DNA of 64,000 nucleotides from Prevotella falsenii DSM 22864 = JCM 15124. Lineage in GTDB: Bacteria > Bacteroidota > Bacteroidia > Bacteroidales > Bacteroidaceae. The stretch spans positions 1 through 64,000 of the forward strand of contig NZ_BAJY01000011.1 of assembly GCF_000613945.1 (NCBI RefSeq), given 5' to 3'. A program made the translations under genes and the position numbers. Below are positions 19,783 through 27,542 of the stretch, piece after piece. The notes beneath the pieces were generated by a model. It was not told the DNA's origin, made no database searches, and saw only the letters and a program-made list of their open reading frames with translations. Each line of letters begins with the position of its first letter. Position 1 is the stretch's first letter.

Positions 19783-20583
19783 ATGAAATCAGTAAAGCCC
19801 AAAAAGAACCTTGGACAGCACTTTCTAACCGATCTGAATATAGCGAAGCGCATTGCCGACACTGTGGACGCTTGTCCCGATATACCGGTTTTAGAGATAG
19901 GACCGGGTATGGGGGTGCTTACCCAATACCTTGTGGAAAAGCCCCGAGAAGTGAAGGCTGTGGAAATAGATGCCGAGAGCGTGGCATACCTTTACGAGAA
20001 GTTTCCAACCTTACAAGAGAACATCTTGGGTGAAGACTTTCTGCGTATGCACCTCGAAAACGTATTCGGCGGCAGGCAGTTTGTTCTTACAGGCAACTAT
20101 CCCTACGATATTTCGTCGCAGATATTCTTCAAGATGCTCGACTACAAAGACCTCATTCCTTGTTGTACGGGCATGATACAGCGCGAAGTTGCCTTACGTA
20201 TGGCAGCGCAACCCGGCAACAAAACGTATGGCATTCTTTCGGTATTAATCCAAGCGTGGTACGATGTGGAATACTTATTTACGGTCGATGAAGACGTTTT
20301 CAATCCGCCTCCAAAGGTAAAGAGTGCCGTTATCAGAATGACACGTAATAATGTCAGCAAGCTCGATTGCGACGAAAAACTCTTCAAGCGTTTGGTAAAG
20401 ACGGTGTTCAACCAACGTCGCAAGATGTTGCGCGTCAGCTTACGCCAGATGTTCCCAACCAAACCGCAAGAAGATTTCTACGAGCAGGAAGTGATGACAA
20501 AACGCCCCGAACAGCTAACAATTGCGCAATTCGTAGAACTTACCAATATCGTAGAAGCCGAATTGGCAGCCATAAACGCATAA
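19783..20583 (+). CDS. rsmA: 16S rRNA dimethyladenosine transferase RsmA (KsgA)
   Basis: A 266-residue S-adenosylmethionine-dependent enzyme that dimethylates the two adjacent adenosines near the 3' end of 16S rRNA during 30S maturation. Visible motifs: KKNLGQHFLTD at the N-terminus, VLEIGPGMGVLTQYL (SAM motif I), and LTGNYPYDISSQIFFK, the catalytic NxPY loop (here NYPY). The C-terminal small helical domain is complete. It begins the rsmA - GAF - frr - rsgA plus-strand group, with 15 bp to the next gene. Confidence 0.97.
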   Translation: MKSVKPKKNLGQHFLTDLNIAKRIADTVDACPDIPVLEIGPGMGVLTQYLVEKPREVKAVEIDAESVAYLYEKFPTLQENILGEDFLRMHLENVFGGRQFVLTGNYPYDISSQIFFKMLDYKDLIPCCTGMIQREVALRMAAQPGNKTYGILSVLIQAWYDVEYLFTVDEDVFNPPPKVKSAVIRMTRNNVSKLDCDEKLFKRLVKTVFNQRRKMLRVSLRQMFPTKPQEDFYEQEVMTKRPEQLTIAQFVELTNIVEAELAAINA

Positions 20584-20598
20584 ACAAATAAAGAAACA

Positions 20599-21075
20599 AT
20601 GAATAAAAAAGAAACATACGAACTATTGTTAAAGCAAATTGCTGCCCTCATAGAAGGCGAAGCAGACAACAAGGTGGGTGTTTTGGCAAATGTTGCAGCA
20701 GCCATTCACCACACTTTCGACACTTTCTTCTGGACCGGTTTCTACCTCCTGAACAAAGAAAACACGTTGCAGTTAGGTCCTTTCCAAGGCACTCCTGCCT
20801 GCTTCAACATTCCTGTGGGGAAAGGCGTCTGCGGAACAGCCTTCGCAGAGCGTCGCACACTCGTAGTCCCGGACGTAGAAAAGTTTGCCGGGCACATTGC
20901 CTGCAGCTCGCTTTCTCGTTCGGAAATCGTAGTGCCTATATATGATAAGGAAGGCGAAACCGTTGGCGTGCTCGACATCGACAGCACAAAGCTGAATGCT
21001 TTCGACGATACCGATGCCCAATACTTAGAGCAAGCCATGCACATTTTAGCAGCTGAAATCTATGCAAACCGATAG
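20599..21075 (+). CDS. Free methionine-(R)-sulfoxide reductase (GAF-type)
   Basis: A 158-residue single GAF-domain protein. The family reduces free, not protein-bound, methionine-R-sulfoxide with thioredoxin as electron donor. The three conserved cysteines are at 68 (GTPAC), 78 (GKGVCG) and 102 (GHIACSSLS), and the context LGPFQG, VVPDV and SRSEIVVPI fits the family. The usual Asp after Cys102 is Ser here. It lies 15 bp after rsmA, so it is probably co-transcribed and may protect the anaerobe from oxidative damage. Confidence 0.9.
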   Translation: MNKKETYELLLKQIAALIEGEADNKVGVLANVAAAIHHTFDTFFWTGFYLLNKENTLQLGPFQGTPACFNIPVGKGVCGTAFAERRTLVVPDVEKFAGHIACSSLSRSEIVVPIYDKEGETVGVLDIDSTKLNAFDDTDAQYLEQAMHILAAEIYANR

Positions 21076-21091
21076 AAAAAAGCCTATAAAC

Positions 21092-21123
21092 TTTGCACAG
21101 TTACGAATAAATCCCTAAATTTG
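21092..21123 (+). promoter_or_regulatory. Promoter of frr
   Basis: TTTG at 21092-21095, a 20-bp spacer and TAAATTTG at 21116-21123. Transcription would begin about 20-25 bp upstream of frr. Confidence 0.65.
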
Positions 21124-21151
21124 TATTTAGAAACAATTAATACGCATACTT

Positions 21152-21712
21152 ATGATAGACGTTAAAGAAACATTAAACGAAGCCGAAGAGCGTATGGAAA
21201 TGGCTGCTATGTATCTCGACGAGCAGTTGCAACGCATTCGCGCAGGACGTGCCAACGTAGCAATTCTCGACGGAATACGAGTAAGTTCATACGGGTCGAT
21301 GGTGCCACTCAACCAAGTTGCAACCGTATCAGTGCCCGACCCTCGCACCATTGCTATCAAGCCTTGGGACAAAAAGGCTATCCGCGATATTGAAAAAGCC
21401 ATTATGGACTCTGACGTGGGCATCACCCCGGAGAACAACGGAGAGCTTATTCGCCTCAATCTGCCACAGCCGACCGAAGAGCGTCGCCGCGAACTTGTGA
21501 AGCAAAGCAACAAGATTGGCGAACGCACAAAGGTGGAAGTACGCAACGCCCGTTCCGATATTAAAGACAAACTGAAGAAGGCTATCAAGGACGGACTTTC
21601 AGAAGACTTGGAGAAAGACGCAGAAGAAGACTTGCAGAAGATACACGACAAGTACATCAAAAGGATTGACGCGCTTCTCGCTGACAAGGAAAAAGAAATT
21701 ATGACAGTGTGA
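21152..21712 (+). CDS. frr: Ribosome-recycling factor
   Basis: A 186-residue protein that, with EF-G, splits post-termination ribosomes. The length and both domains are normal: helical ends (MIDVKETLNEAEERMEMAA and the charged C-terminal helix ending DKEKEIMTV) around the small beta domain VSSYGSMVPLNQVATVSVPD. The RIRAGRANVAIL motif is conserved. It has its own consensus promoter and is followed at once by a strong hairpin terminator. Confidence 0.97.
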   Translation: MIDVKETLNEAEERMEMAAMYLDEQLQRIRAGRANVAILDGIRVSSYGSMVPLNQVATVSVPDPRTIAIKPWDKKAIRDIEKAIMDSDVGITPENNGELIRLNLPQPTEERRRELVKQSNKIGERTKVEVRNARSDIKDKLKKAIKDGLSEDLEKDAEEDLQKIHDKYIKRIDALLADKEKEIMTV

Positions 21713-21720
21713 AAACATTT

Positions 21721-21759
21721 CCCTTTATTTGCCTTGTTGCAGGCAAATAAAGGGTTTCT
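21721..21759 (+). terminator. Terminator between frr and rsgA
   Basis: A perfect 13-bp inverted repeat (21721-21733 with 21742-21754) with an 8-nt loop, followed by TTTCTT. It ends only about 15 bp before rsgA, so rsgA may depend on read-through. Confidence 0.8.
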
Positions 21760-21769
21760 TGTATAATAA

Positions 21770-22714
21770 ATGCGTGGCTTAGTAATAAAGAATACAGGTA
21801 GTTGGTACACCGTAAGAACCGACGACGGACGAACTATCGAAAGCAAAATAAAGGGCAATTTCCGCTTAAAAGGTATCCGCTCCACCAATCCGGTGGCAGT
21901 GGGCGACTACGTGCACCTCATCATCAACCAAGAAGGAACAGCCTTTATTTCCGAGATTGAAGACCGAAAGAACTATATTATCCGCAAGTCGCCCAACCTC
22001 TCCAAGCAAAGCCACATCATAGCAGCCAACCTCGACCAAGCTTTTCTTGTGGTTACGGTGAACTATCCCGAAACTTCAACTACGTTCATCGACCGCTTTC
22101 TTGCAAGTGCCGAAGCCTACCGCGTGCCCGTTGTCTTGGTTTTCAACAAATACGACCTGCTCGACAACGACGAACGACGATACCAAGATGCCGCTATCCG
22201 TCTGTACGAAAGCATCGGCTACAAGTGCATAACGCTGCAAGCCACCGACGAAGCTCCGGCGGAACGAAGCATCGAACAGCTGAAACCGCTACTCAAAGAC
22301 AAGGTTACACTGCTGAGCGGCAATAGCGGCGTTGGCAAATCTACCATTATCAACGGCTTGCTGCCCGATGCCCACCTGCGTACCGCAGAAATTTCCGACT
22401 CGCACAACACGGGAATGCACACCACGACATTCAGCGAAATGTTGCAATTGCCCTACGGAGGCTATATTATAGATACGCCGGGCATAAAAGGTTTCGGCAC
22501 TTTCGACATCGACAAGGAAGAACTCACAAGCTACTTCCGCGAAATATTCAAGTTCTCCGAAGCGTGCCGGTTCAACAACTGCACCCATACACACGAACCG
22601 GGGTGCGCCGTTCTCAAAGCCTTGGAAGAACATTACATTGCCGAAAGTCGCTACAACAGCTACCTTTCCATGCTCGAAGACAAGGACGAAAACAAATACC
22701 GCGAGGCATTTTAA
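21770..22714 (+). CDS. rsgA: Ribosome small-subunit-dependent GTPase A
   Basis: A 314-residue circularly permuted GTPase that checks late 30S maturation. An N-terminal OB fold ([20 protein letters not shown]) precedes the permuted G motifs: NKYD (G4), [13 protein letters not shown] (G1) and DTPGIKGFG (G3). The C-terminal zinc motif is [14 protein letters not shown]. No separate promoter is seen; the gene starts 15 bp after the frr terminator. Its stop codon forms the edge of a short dispersed repeat. Confidence 0.96.
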   Translation: MRGLVIKNTGSWYTVRTDDGRTIESKIKGNFRLKGIRSTNPVAVGDYVHLIINQEGTAFISEIEDRKNYIIRKSPNLSKQSHIIAANLDQAFLVVTVNYPETSTTFIDRFLASAEAYRVPVVLVFNKYDLLDNDERRYQDAAIRLYESIGYKCITLQATDEAPAERSIEQLKPLLKDKVTLLSGNSGVGKSTIINGLLPDAHLRTAEISDSHNTGMHTTTFSEMLQLPYGGYIIDTPGIKGFGTFDIDKEELTSYFREIFKFSEACRFNNCTHTHEPGCAVLKALEEHYIAESRYNSYLSMLEDKDENKYREAF

Positions 22715-22759
22715 CCCCAATCGGTCGTTAGCGTCCTTGGACCGGTTTTGTTCGATTGT
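22712..22759 (+). repeat. Partial copy of the end of the 197-bp inverted-repeat element
   Basis: About 48 bp, beginning AACCCCAATCGGTCGTTAG, closely resemble 31398-31444, the left end of the element at 31398-31594. The match begins at the rsgA stop codon. No partner inverted end is found nearby. Confidence 0.6.
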
Positions 22760-22776
22760 TGCCGTGCAACATAAAA

Positions 22777-22811
22777 AAAGCCGCCCCGGCAATCCCTGCC
22801 AAGGCGGCTTT
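22777..22811 (+). terminator. Terminator after rsgA
   Basis: AAAGCCGCC (22777-22785) pairs with GGCGGCTTT (22803-22811). A-rich and T-rich flanks let it serve both strands, including the minus-strand adhesin-like gene. Confidence 0.65.
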
Positions 22812-22993
22812 ACGTTTTAACAGTTCTGATTAGATGTGGAACTTGAATACAAACGGTGTTATGTTATACACCTTTTGCAAAGCGTGTGTTCTGCATCATT
22901 CAGCATTTATACTTAAACATTTAAACGGTGCTGTGCACCTTTTTCCGATGGTGTTCCGCACCCCGTTGCCGAGATGCGAAACACGGTTGTTTC

Positions 22994-24382
22994 CTACTGC
23001 TTCACTACTTTTTGTCCGTTCACGATGTATATACCCTTCGGCAGGTTCTTCAGCTCGCCTTGCAGACGTACGCCGCTAAGGGTGTAGATGCCTTTCTTGG
23101 CAGCTGCCGGCACGTCGGCCGTGATGTGCTCTACTGCGGTTGGATCATTGTAGACCTTCACCTCGTCGATGTTGATGCTGAACTGGTCGGTAGAGTTGAA
23201 GTGGCGGAAAGCAACGTACTGCGTACCTGCAGGCAGTGCCACGTCGAAGAACTTCCATGGGCTTTGGTCCATTGGTTGGATACCGGGGGCACCGGCAATT
23301 TCGCTTATCGTCCATTCCTGTACAACCTTGAAGTCGCTTTCGTTCTTACCCGTGGTAGAAGCACATACGGCAAAGTGTTCCTTTGCATAGTTCTTATCCT
23401 GCGCACAAGCATAGAACGTTACGCGTGTAGCACCTGCCACTTTCGGTGTGATGAGGTAGTTGTCCGGTGTAAAGGCACCGACGTAGTTTATGTACGATTC
23501 CGATATAGCGCACTTGCCTGTGCCGCCATAACCTTGATTCTTTCCATATTCTATCCAGTTGTTGCCATCGCCGTCGGCATCGATGGTGCTCCAGTTAGAA
23601 GGCAGTTGATAGTAATCGGGACGTCCTTCTATAGCTGCGGTAGTACCGTCGAAGTTTTCATAGAGCAAGAGGTCGTCGCCACCACCGCCGGTCGGCTCGA
23701 TGACTATCTTGTCCGTTACAGTCTCTCCGTTCAATACTACAGCGTGCTTTGCCGGGTCGAACACGGCTTCTGCAGGTTGGGTAATCTTGCAGCCTATCAG
23801 GTTGAGCTGACCTATGTTTAAGATAGCACCTTGTGCACCAACTGACCCTTTTCCTATGGCTGTTACCTTAGCATTCTTGATGGTAACTTTCTCGGTTGCA
23901 TCTCTTCCATTGATGCCGTATGCTGCGGAAGCATTCACGGTACAATTCTCGATGGTGAGGTCGGCTTTAAACGGGAATATGGCAGTGTTTTGGCTTTTCA
24001 GATTGAGCACTCCGCCGCCTGTTATATACACCGACTTAAAGAAGCGGAAGGCCGGCATGTGGTCGGCAAGAGATTGCACGTTGTTTGTACCCACCACGTT
24101 TATTTTCAAGCCTTCGATGTTCGAATCGATGGAAAACTTTCCTCCTGCATTGATTGTAGCATTTTGCAGGGTGAGCACGTTGCTGCTTGGGTCGTACTTC
24201 ACTGTTCCGTTTACGCCGCTAATTACAGAGAGGTCGTTGCAGTTGTCAGATGTTACCTGTACGCCGGCAATCCAGAGCTGGTACTTCTCTTCCTGCGCCT
24301 GCGCCTGCTGCGGCAGTGCGAGCATTGCGATGAACAGCGCAGCTATCGCTGCGTAGGTGTTCTTAAATAAATTTGTTTTCAT
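22994..24382 (-). CDS. Secreted adhesin-like protein with cleaved-adhesin/anchor-J domain
   Basis: A 462-residue secreted protein with a signal peptide (LFIAMLALPQQAQAQ). Residues about 30-230 form a repetitive beta-rich region (TLQNATINAGGKF, LTIENCTVNASAAYG). After a GGGGDD linker comes a domain like the gingipain 'cleaved adhesin' or choice-of-anchor J type, with a characteristic NYLITPKV strand. The end, KGIYTLSGVRLQGELKN then LPKGIYIVNGQKVVKQ, is a short C-terminal module common on Prevotella exported proteins. A role in attachment is inferred only. The 180 bp between it and the HU-like gene hold no gene. Confidence 0.8.
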   Translation of the reverse strand: MKTNLFKNTYAAIAALFIAMLALPQQAQAQEEKYQLWIAGVQVTSDNCNDLSVISGVNGTVKYDPSSNVLTLQNATINAGGKFSIDSNIEGLKINVVGTNNVQSLADHMPAFRFFKSVYITGGGVLNLKSQNTAIFPFKADLTIENCTVNASAAYGINGRDATEKVTIKNAKVTAIGKGSVGAQGAILNIGQLNLIGCKITQPAEAVFDPAKHAVVLNGETVTDKIVIEPTGGGGDDLLLYENFDGTTAAIEGRPDYYQLPSNWSTIDADGDGNNWIEYGKNQGYGGTGKCAISESYINYVGAFTPDNYLITPKVAGATRVTFYACAQDKNYAKEHFAVCASTTGKNESDFKVVQEWTISEIAGAPGIQPMDQSPWKFFDVALPAGTQYVAFRHFNSTDQFSINIDEVKVYNDPTAVEHITADVPAAAKKGIYTLSGVRLQGELKNLPKGIYIVNGQKVVKQ

Positions 24383-24562
24383 TGTTTTTTTTATTAAAAA
24401 GTTAAATTTGTTTGTTCGTCAGAGAGGGAGTCGCCCTGCAGGTTACGGCGGACTGAAAGGTCGGGTTCTGCAAGTGTGTGCTCTGCTTTTGGGGCTGCCC
24501 CGAATGGTTGGTACAGCCCGTCGGCTCTTGCAGGGTTGGCTTCCCCTCTTTTAATGAGAGAT

Positions 24563-25012
24563 TTACGGGTGCTGGCTTCCGCCTCCTTCGCCCGATGGCT
24601 TTCCGCTTTCCTTTTTCTTCCTGCGCTTGGGGTTGAACACGTTCAGCTCCACGTTTTTGGCAGCTTCTCGCATTTGTGCCTTTGGCGTGAAGACGATGCG
24701 CGGCTTCTTGAGCGTCTCTGCGCATACGTCGATTTCTTTCTCAATCATCTTCGACGATACCACGACACGGAACGAGCCGAGGTCTGCCAAATCGACGCTT
24801 GTGCCCATGAGTAGGGCGTCGCGCACGATGGCACCGAGCGATATGAGGGCGTTCGACACGTCGCCTGCCGAGAGCGATGTTTCGCGCACGATGCGGTCTA
24901 TCACCATCTTGTTGGTGAGGTTCTGTTTTGCCTTGGGATAAGCGTAGTAGACGGTATTTCCCTTGTTCTTTCCGATGGTCATTTTCTTTGACCTGACTTC
25001 GAATTCTATCAT
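24563..25012 (-). CDS. HU-related DNA-binding protein
   Basis: A 149-residue histone-like protein of the Bacteroidetes 'HU-related' type, longer than classical HU (about 90). The core NLTNKMVIDRIVRETSLSAG, IVRDALLMGTSVDLADLGSF and the basic VFTPKAQMREAAKNVELNVF correspond to the HU helices and DNA-binding arms. A Gly/Ser/Lys-rich tail follows. The start at 25012 is used; an internal Met at residue 11 is an alternative. Upstream lie a 23-bp tandem array (25100-25233) and a 69-bp array (25387-25580). Confidence 0.85.
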   Translation of the reverse strand: MIEFEVRSKKMTIGKNKGNTVYYAYPKAKQNLTNKMVIDRIVRETSLSAGDVSNALISLGAIVRDALLMGTSVDLADLGSFRVVVSSKMIEKEIDVCAETLKKPRIVFTPKAQMREAAKNVELNVFNPKRRKKKESGKPSGEGGGSQHP

Positions 25013-25099
25013 AATATAGAATGTTTTAAAATTGTTGTTTAATAATTGTTTTTACTGTAAATTTGTTGCTGTCGAGGTTGTAGTTCGGTTGCGCCTTTT

Positions 25100-25233
25100 G
25101 TCGTAACTCCGTTACTACGTTTGTCGTAACTCCGTTGCGACGATTGCCGTAACTCCGTTGCTACGTTTGTCGTAACTCCGTTACGACGATTGCCGTAACT
25201 CCGTTGCGATGATTGTCGTAACTCCGTTACTCC
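25100..25233. repeat. 23-bp tandem repeat array
   Basis: Five full units and one partial unit with exact 23-bp spacing (starts 25100, 25123, 25146, 25169, 25192, 25215). Each has the core CGTAACTCCGTT preceded by GT or GC; the unit ends alternate between CTACGTTT and CGACGATT types. It lies about 90 bp upstream of the HU-related gene. Confidence 0.9.
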
Positions 25234-25386
25234 AAAACGCGCTGTTCGGTTACTGTTTTCCTCGTTCTTCTCTGTTGCTCTTTCCCCGCCGCTGTGGGTG
25301 GGGTGAGCGTGTTTGGCGGTCGTTCGTTCATAATTTGTTCTTAATTAGTTTTGAAAGGTTTAATAATATATTTTCTTTTGTCCTGC

Positions 25387-25580
25387 ACACCTTATTATAT
25401 AATGTAACAGGTGAACATTTTCAAGTTGCGCTGCCGGTATTCCGCTTTCTTCCGTACACCTTATTATATAATGTAACAGGTGAACATTTTCAAGTTGCGC
25501 TGCCGGTATTCTGCTTTCTTCCGTACACCTTATTATATAATGTAACAGGTGAACATCTTCAAGATGCGCTGCCGGAGGGT
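25387..25580. repeat. 69-bp tandem repeat array
   Basis: Near-identical units begin at 25387, 25456 and 25525; the third diverges after about 50 bp. Each contains ACACCTTATTATATAATG, in which ATTATATAAT is a perfect palindrome, and CACC/GGTG arms around it. 69 is a multiple of three, so both strands stay open (23-residue repeats), but this does not look like real coding sequence. Confidence 0.9.
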
Positions 25581-25811
25581 GCGTTGGCGTGGCGGAAGTC
25601 CGGAGTCTTCCGGCTCGTCGCTTTCCTGCGACTTGTTGGCTGCGCTCTTCAGCGGCGGTCGTTCCCGACAAGGTTTGCTGTCGCCCTTCTGCGCGCGACG
25701 TTCAAACTCGATGTCTATCATCTCGCGTATGGTGTCGAGCAGCTCCAAGCGGTCTTCCGAAAATTGCAAGTTCCGCCTTTGCTTTGGCGTAAGCTTTTTG
25801 TCTGCCTTCAT
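25533..25811 (-). CDS. Small charged protein of unknown function
   Basis: A 92-residue frame from an ATG at 25811: MKADKKLTPKQRRNLQFSED, then a helix (RLELLDTIREMIDIEFERRA) and a basic, proline-rich tail. The first half is plausible as a real soluble helical protein. The last residues (ILKMFTCYII) fall inside the 69-bp repeat array, so the natural C-terminus may have been altered when the repeat expanded. No family is recognised. It lies upstream of, and on the same strand as, the HU-related gene, 520 bp away. Confidence 0.5.
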   Translation of the reverse strand: MKADKKLTPKQRRNLQFSEDRLELLDTIREMIDIEFERRAQKGDSKPCRERPPLKSAANKSQESDEPEDSGLPPRQRTLRQRILKMFTCYII

Positions 25812-26125
25812 ATACGTTAGTCGTTTAATAGTTTTGATGTTGCAAATTTAAGGGGTAAATGCACAAAAACACCTTGCAAAATCGGACAAAAATATGTCAG
25901 TATCGGACATTCTACATTTTTGCGATCTTGCGAAATCGGACATTTCACCCGTGTAACTCATTGTTATATTGCGTTTTACTACTGACAGATTAAGAGCTTT
26001 TAACAAATGGCGATTTTTGAGTATTGGAAGCCCGAATTTTGGAAAAAACGCAATGACGGCAACAAAATGATTTCTGCCGAAATCGGACCCTTCCGACAGG
26101 AGATTACAAAAAGATTTCTAAACTT
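25812..26125. other. Intergenic region with ATCGGACA direct repeats
   Basis: ATCGGACA occurs at 25881, 25902 and 25935, and ATCGGACC at about 26082, between the divergent small-protein and GSCFA genes. The first three are 21 and 33 bp apart, about two and three helical turns. No reading frame of substance is present. Confidence 0.5.
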
Positions 26126-26156
26126 TTTGTGCTTCTGAACAAAAGCAGTACCTTTG
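26126..26156 (+). promoter_or_regulatory. Consensus promoter of the GSCFA-Fur pair
   Basis: TTTG at 26126-26129, exactly 19 bp, then TACCTTTG at 26149-26156. Only 5 bp separate the -7 box from the ATG at 26162, predicting a leaderless mRNA. Confidence 0.8.
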
Positions 26157-26161
26157 TAAAT

Positions 26162-26968
26162 ATGGAGTTTAGAACGATAGTTAATGTGCCGAAACCGAGT
26201 TTCGAGATAATGCCGTGCGAACGTGTATTGTTCGTTGGCTCGTGTTTCGCAAGCAATATCGGTGAGAAATTTATAGATTGGAAATTCCGAACCCTTGTAA
26301 ATCCGTTCGGCGTGATGTACAATCCTGCTTCGATACTGCACACGGTAGAACGAAGAACCGAGGTTTTCGACACCGTCTTCATTACTTTGGGCACCAACCA
26401 CGTTTATATTGAGAGGGCTACGGGCGAAATTGTAGACAACTGCAACAAACGTCCGCAACGGCTTTTCGATGAGCAGGAACTCGGCATAGCTGCCTGTAAG
26501 GACTATCTGCGCCGTGCCATAGAAGTGCTGCGAGCGCGCAACCACGATGTAAAAATAATATTCACGGTCAGTCCGATACGCTATGCAAAGTATGGCTACC
26601 ACGAGAGCCAACTCTCCAAAGCCGTGCTGCTCTTAGCCGTTCGCGAAGTGATGGCCGGCCATGCCGACGGTAATGTGGCATATTTCCCTGCCTACGAGAT
26701 TGTGAACGACGAACTTCGCGACTATCGTTTCTACAAAGCCGACATGCTGCACCCCAACGAGCAAGCTGTGGAATATATCTGGGAACGCCTTGTCGATGTG
26801 TATTTCTCTGCCGCAGCCAAAGATTTTCTGCGCGAGTGGAAGCCGGTGAAAGAAGCCCTTGCCCACCGTCCTTTCAACCCGGAAAGCAGCGAATACAAAG
26901 AGTTTATGGCGCAAACAATGGAGCGGGCAAAGCTATTGTCGCAAAAATACAACGGATTAACAATATAA
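26162..26968 (+). CDS. GSCFA-domain protein (SGNH-hydrolase-like)
   Basis: A 268-residue protein of the GSCFA family, named for the motif seen here as VLFVGSCFASNIGEKF (about residues 24-39). Other landmarks are VNPFGVMYNPASIL, TLGTNHVY, FTVSPIRY and DMLHPNEQA near residue 215. The GSC serine and the D-M-L-H block resemble SGNH/GDSL esterase blocks I and V, so an esterase or acetyl-hydrolase activity is likely but unproven. I use the ATG at 26162 because the promoter's -7 box (26149-26156) lies inside the longer frame from 26129. The Fur-family gene follows by 5 bp. Confidence 0.88.
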   Translation: MEFRTIVNVPKPSFEIMPCERVLFVGSCFASNIGEKFIDWKFRTLVNPFGVMYNPASILHTVERRTEVFDTVFITLGTNHVYIERATGEIVDNCNKRPQRLFDEQELGIAACKDYLRRAIEVLRARNHDVKIIFTVSPIRYAKYGYHESQLSKAVLLLAVREVMAGHADGNVAYFPAYEIVNDELRDYRFYKADMLHPNEQAVEYIWERLVDVYFSAAAKDFLREWKPVKEALAHRPFNPESSEYKEFMAQTMERAKLLSQKYNGLTI

Positions 26969-26973
26969 AGCCA

Positions 26974-27402
26974 ATGAAATCAGAGCAGATTTTAGAGCAT
27001 CTTGCAAAGCACAACGTAAAGCCTACTGCCAACAGAATATTGATTGCAGAGGCTATTTCCCGATACAACGGACCGGTTTCGATGAAGGAATTGGAAACGC
27101 AACTGCAGACCATAGACAAGTCGAGCATATTCCGCACGCTCACACTGTTCAGCAATCGGCACGTGGTGCATCAGGTAGAAGACGGCAACGACATTGTGCG
27201 CTACGAACTTTGCATGAGCGACGACTACGAAACCGACCGCGATATGCACGCCCACTTTTATTGCGAACATTGCCAACGCACCACTTGTCTGCACGAAGTG
27301 GATATTCCCGACATTCATCTGCCCGAAGGTTACAAACTCTCCAACGTGAATTTTATGCTGAAAGGAATATGTCCCGAATGTGCAGTAAAAGAGAAACGAT
27401 AA
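26974..27402 (+). CDS. Fur-family metal-dependent transcriptional repressor
   Basis: A 142-residue regulator. The N-terminal winged helix (KPTANRILIAEAISRYNGPVS, IDKSSIFRTLTLF) is followed by the metal-binding half with HAHFYCEHCQRTTCLHEVD and a C-terminal CPEC pair, the structural zinc site CxxC...CxxC. The subtype (Fur, Zur or PerR) cannot be decided from the motifs alone. The ATG at 26974 is preferred over the longer frame that overlaps the GSCFA gene. It is 5 bp after that gene, so both are expressed from the same promoter. Confidence 0.9.
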   Translation: MKSEQILEHLAKHNVKPTANRILIAEAISRYNGPVSMKELETQLQTIDKSSIFRTLTLFSNRHVVHQVEDGNDIVRYELCMSDDYETDRDMHAHFYCEHCQRTTCLHEVDIPDIHLPEGYKLSNVNFMLKGICPECAVKEKR

Positions 27403-27457
27403 GGATAAAAAAGGTGAAAAAGAAAGTCAAAGCCATACGCCTGCTTCGTTTTTGCAG

Positions 27458-27465
27458 TATCTTTG
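27458..27465 (+). promoter_or_regulatory. -7 promoter element of murF-alr
   Basis: TATCTTTG fits TAnnTTTG, 77 bp upstream of the ATG at 27543. No -33 TTTG is at the expected distance. Confidence 0.45.
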
Positions 27466-27542
27466 CAGTCTGTAAATGATGGAAAGCAGCCGACTTCATA
27501 CATTTTACAGCAGCCTGTCTGCTTTCTGTTAATATTTCAACA

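Noticed and set aside
22928-23821. 297-codon plus-strand frame opposite the adhesin-like gene
   Set aside because: Antisense shadow; the minus-strand frame has a signal peptide and recognisable domains.
24402-24725. 107-codon frame downstream of the HU-related gene
   Set aside because: It is the HU-related gene's 3' half read in another frame plus spacer; composition is not protein-like.
25209-25820. 203-codon plus-strand frame with 23-residue repeats
   Set aside because: Arises because the 69-bp tandem repeat is a multiple of three; opposite to a more plausible minus-strand gene and has no start context.
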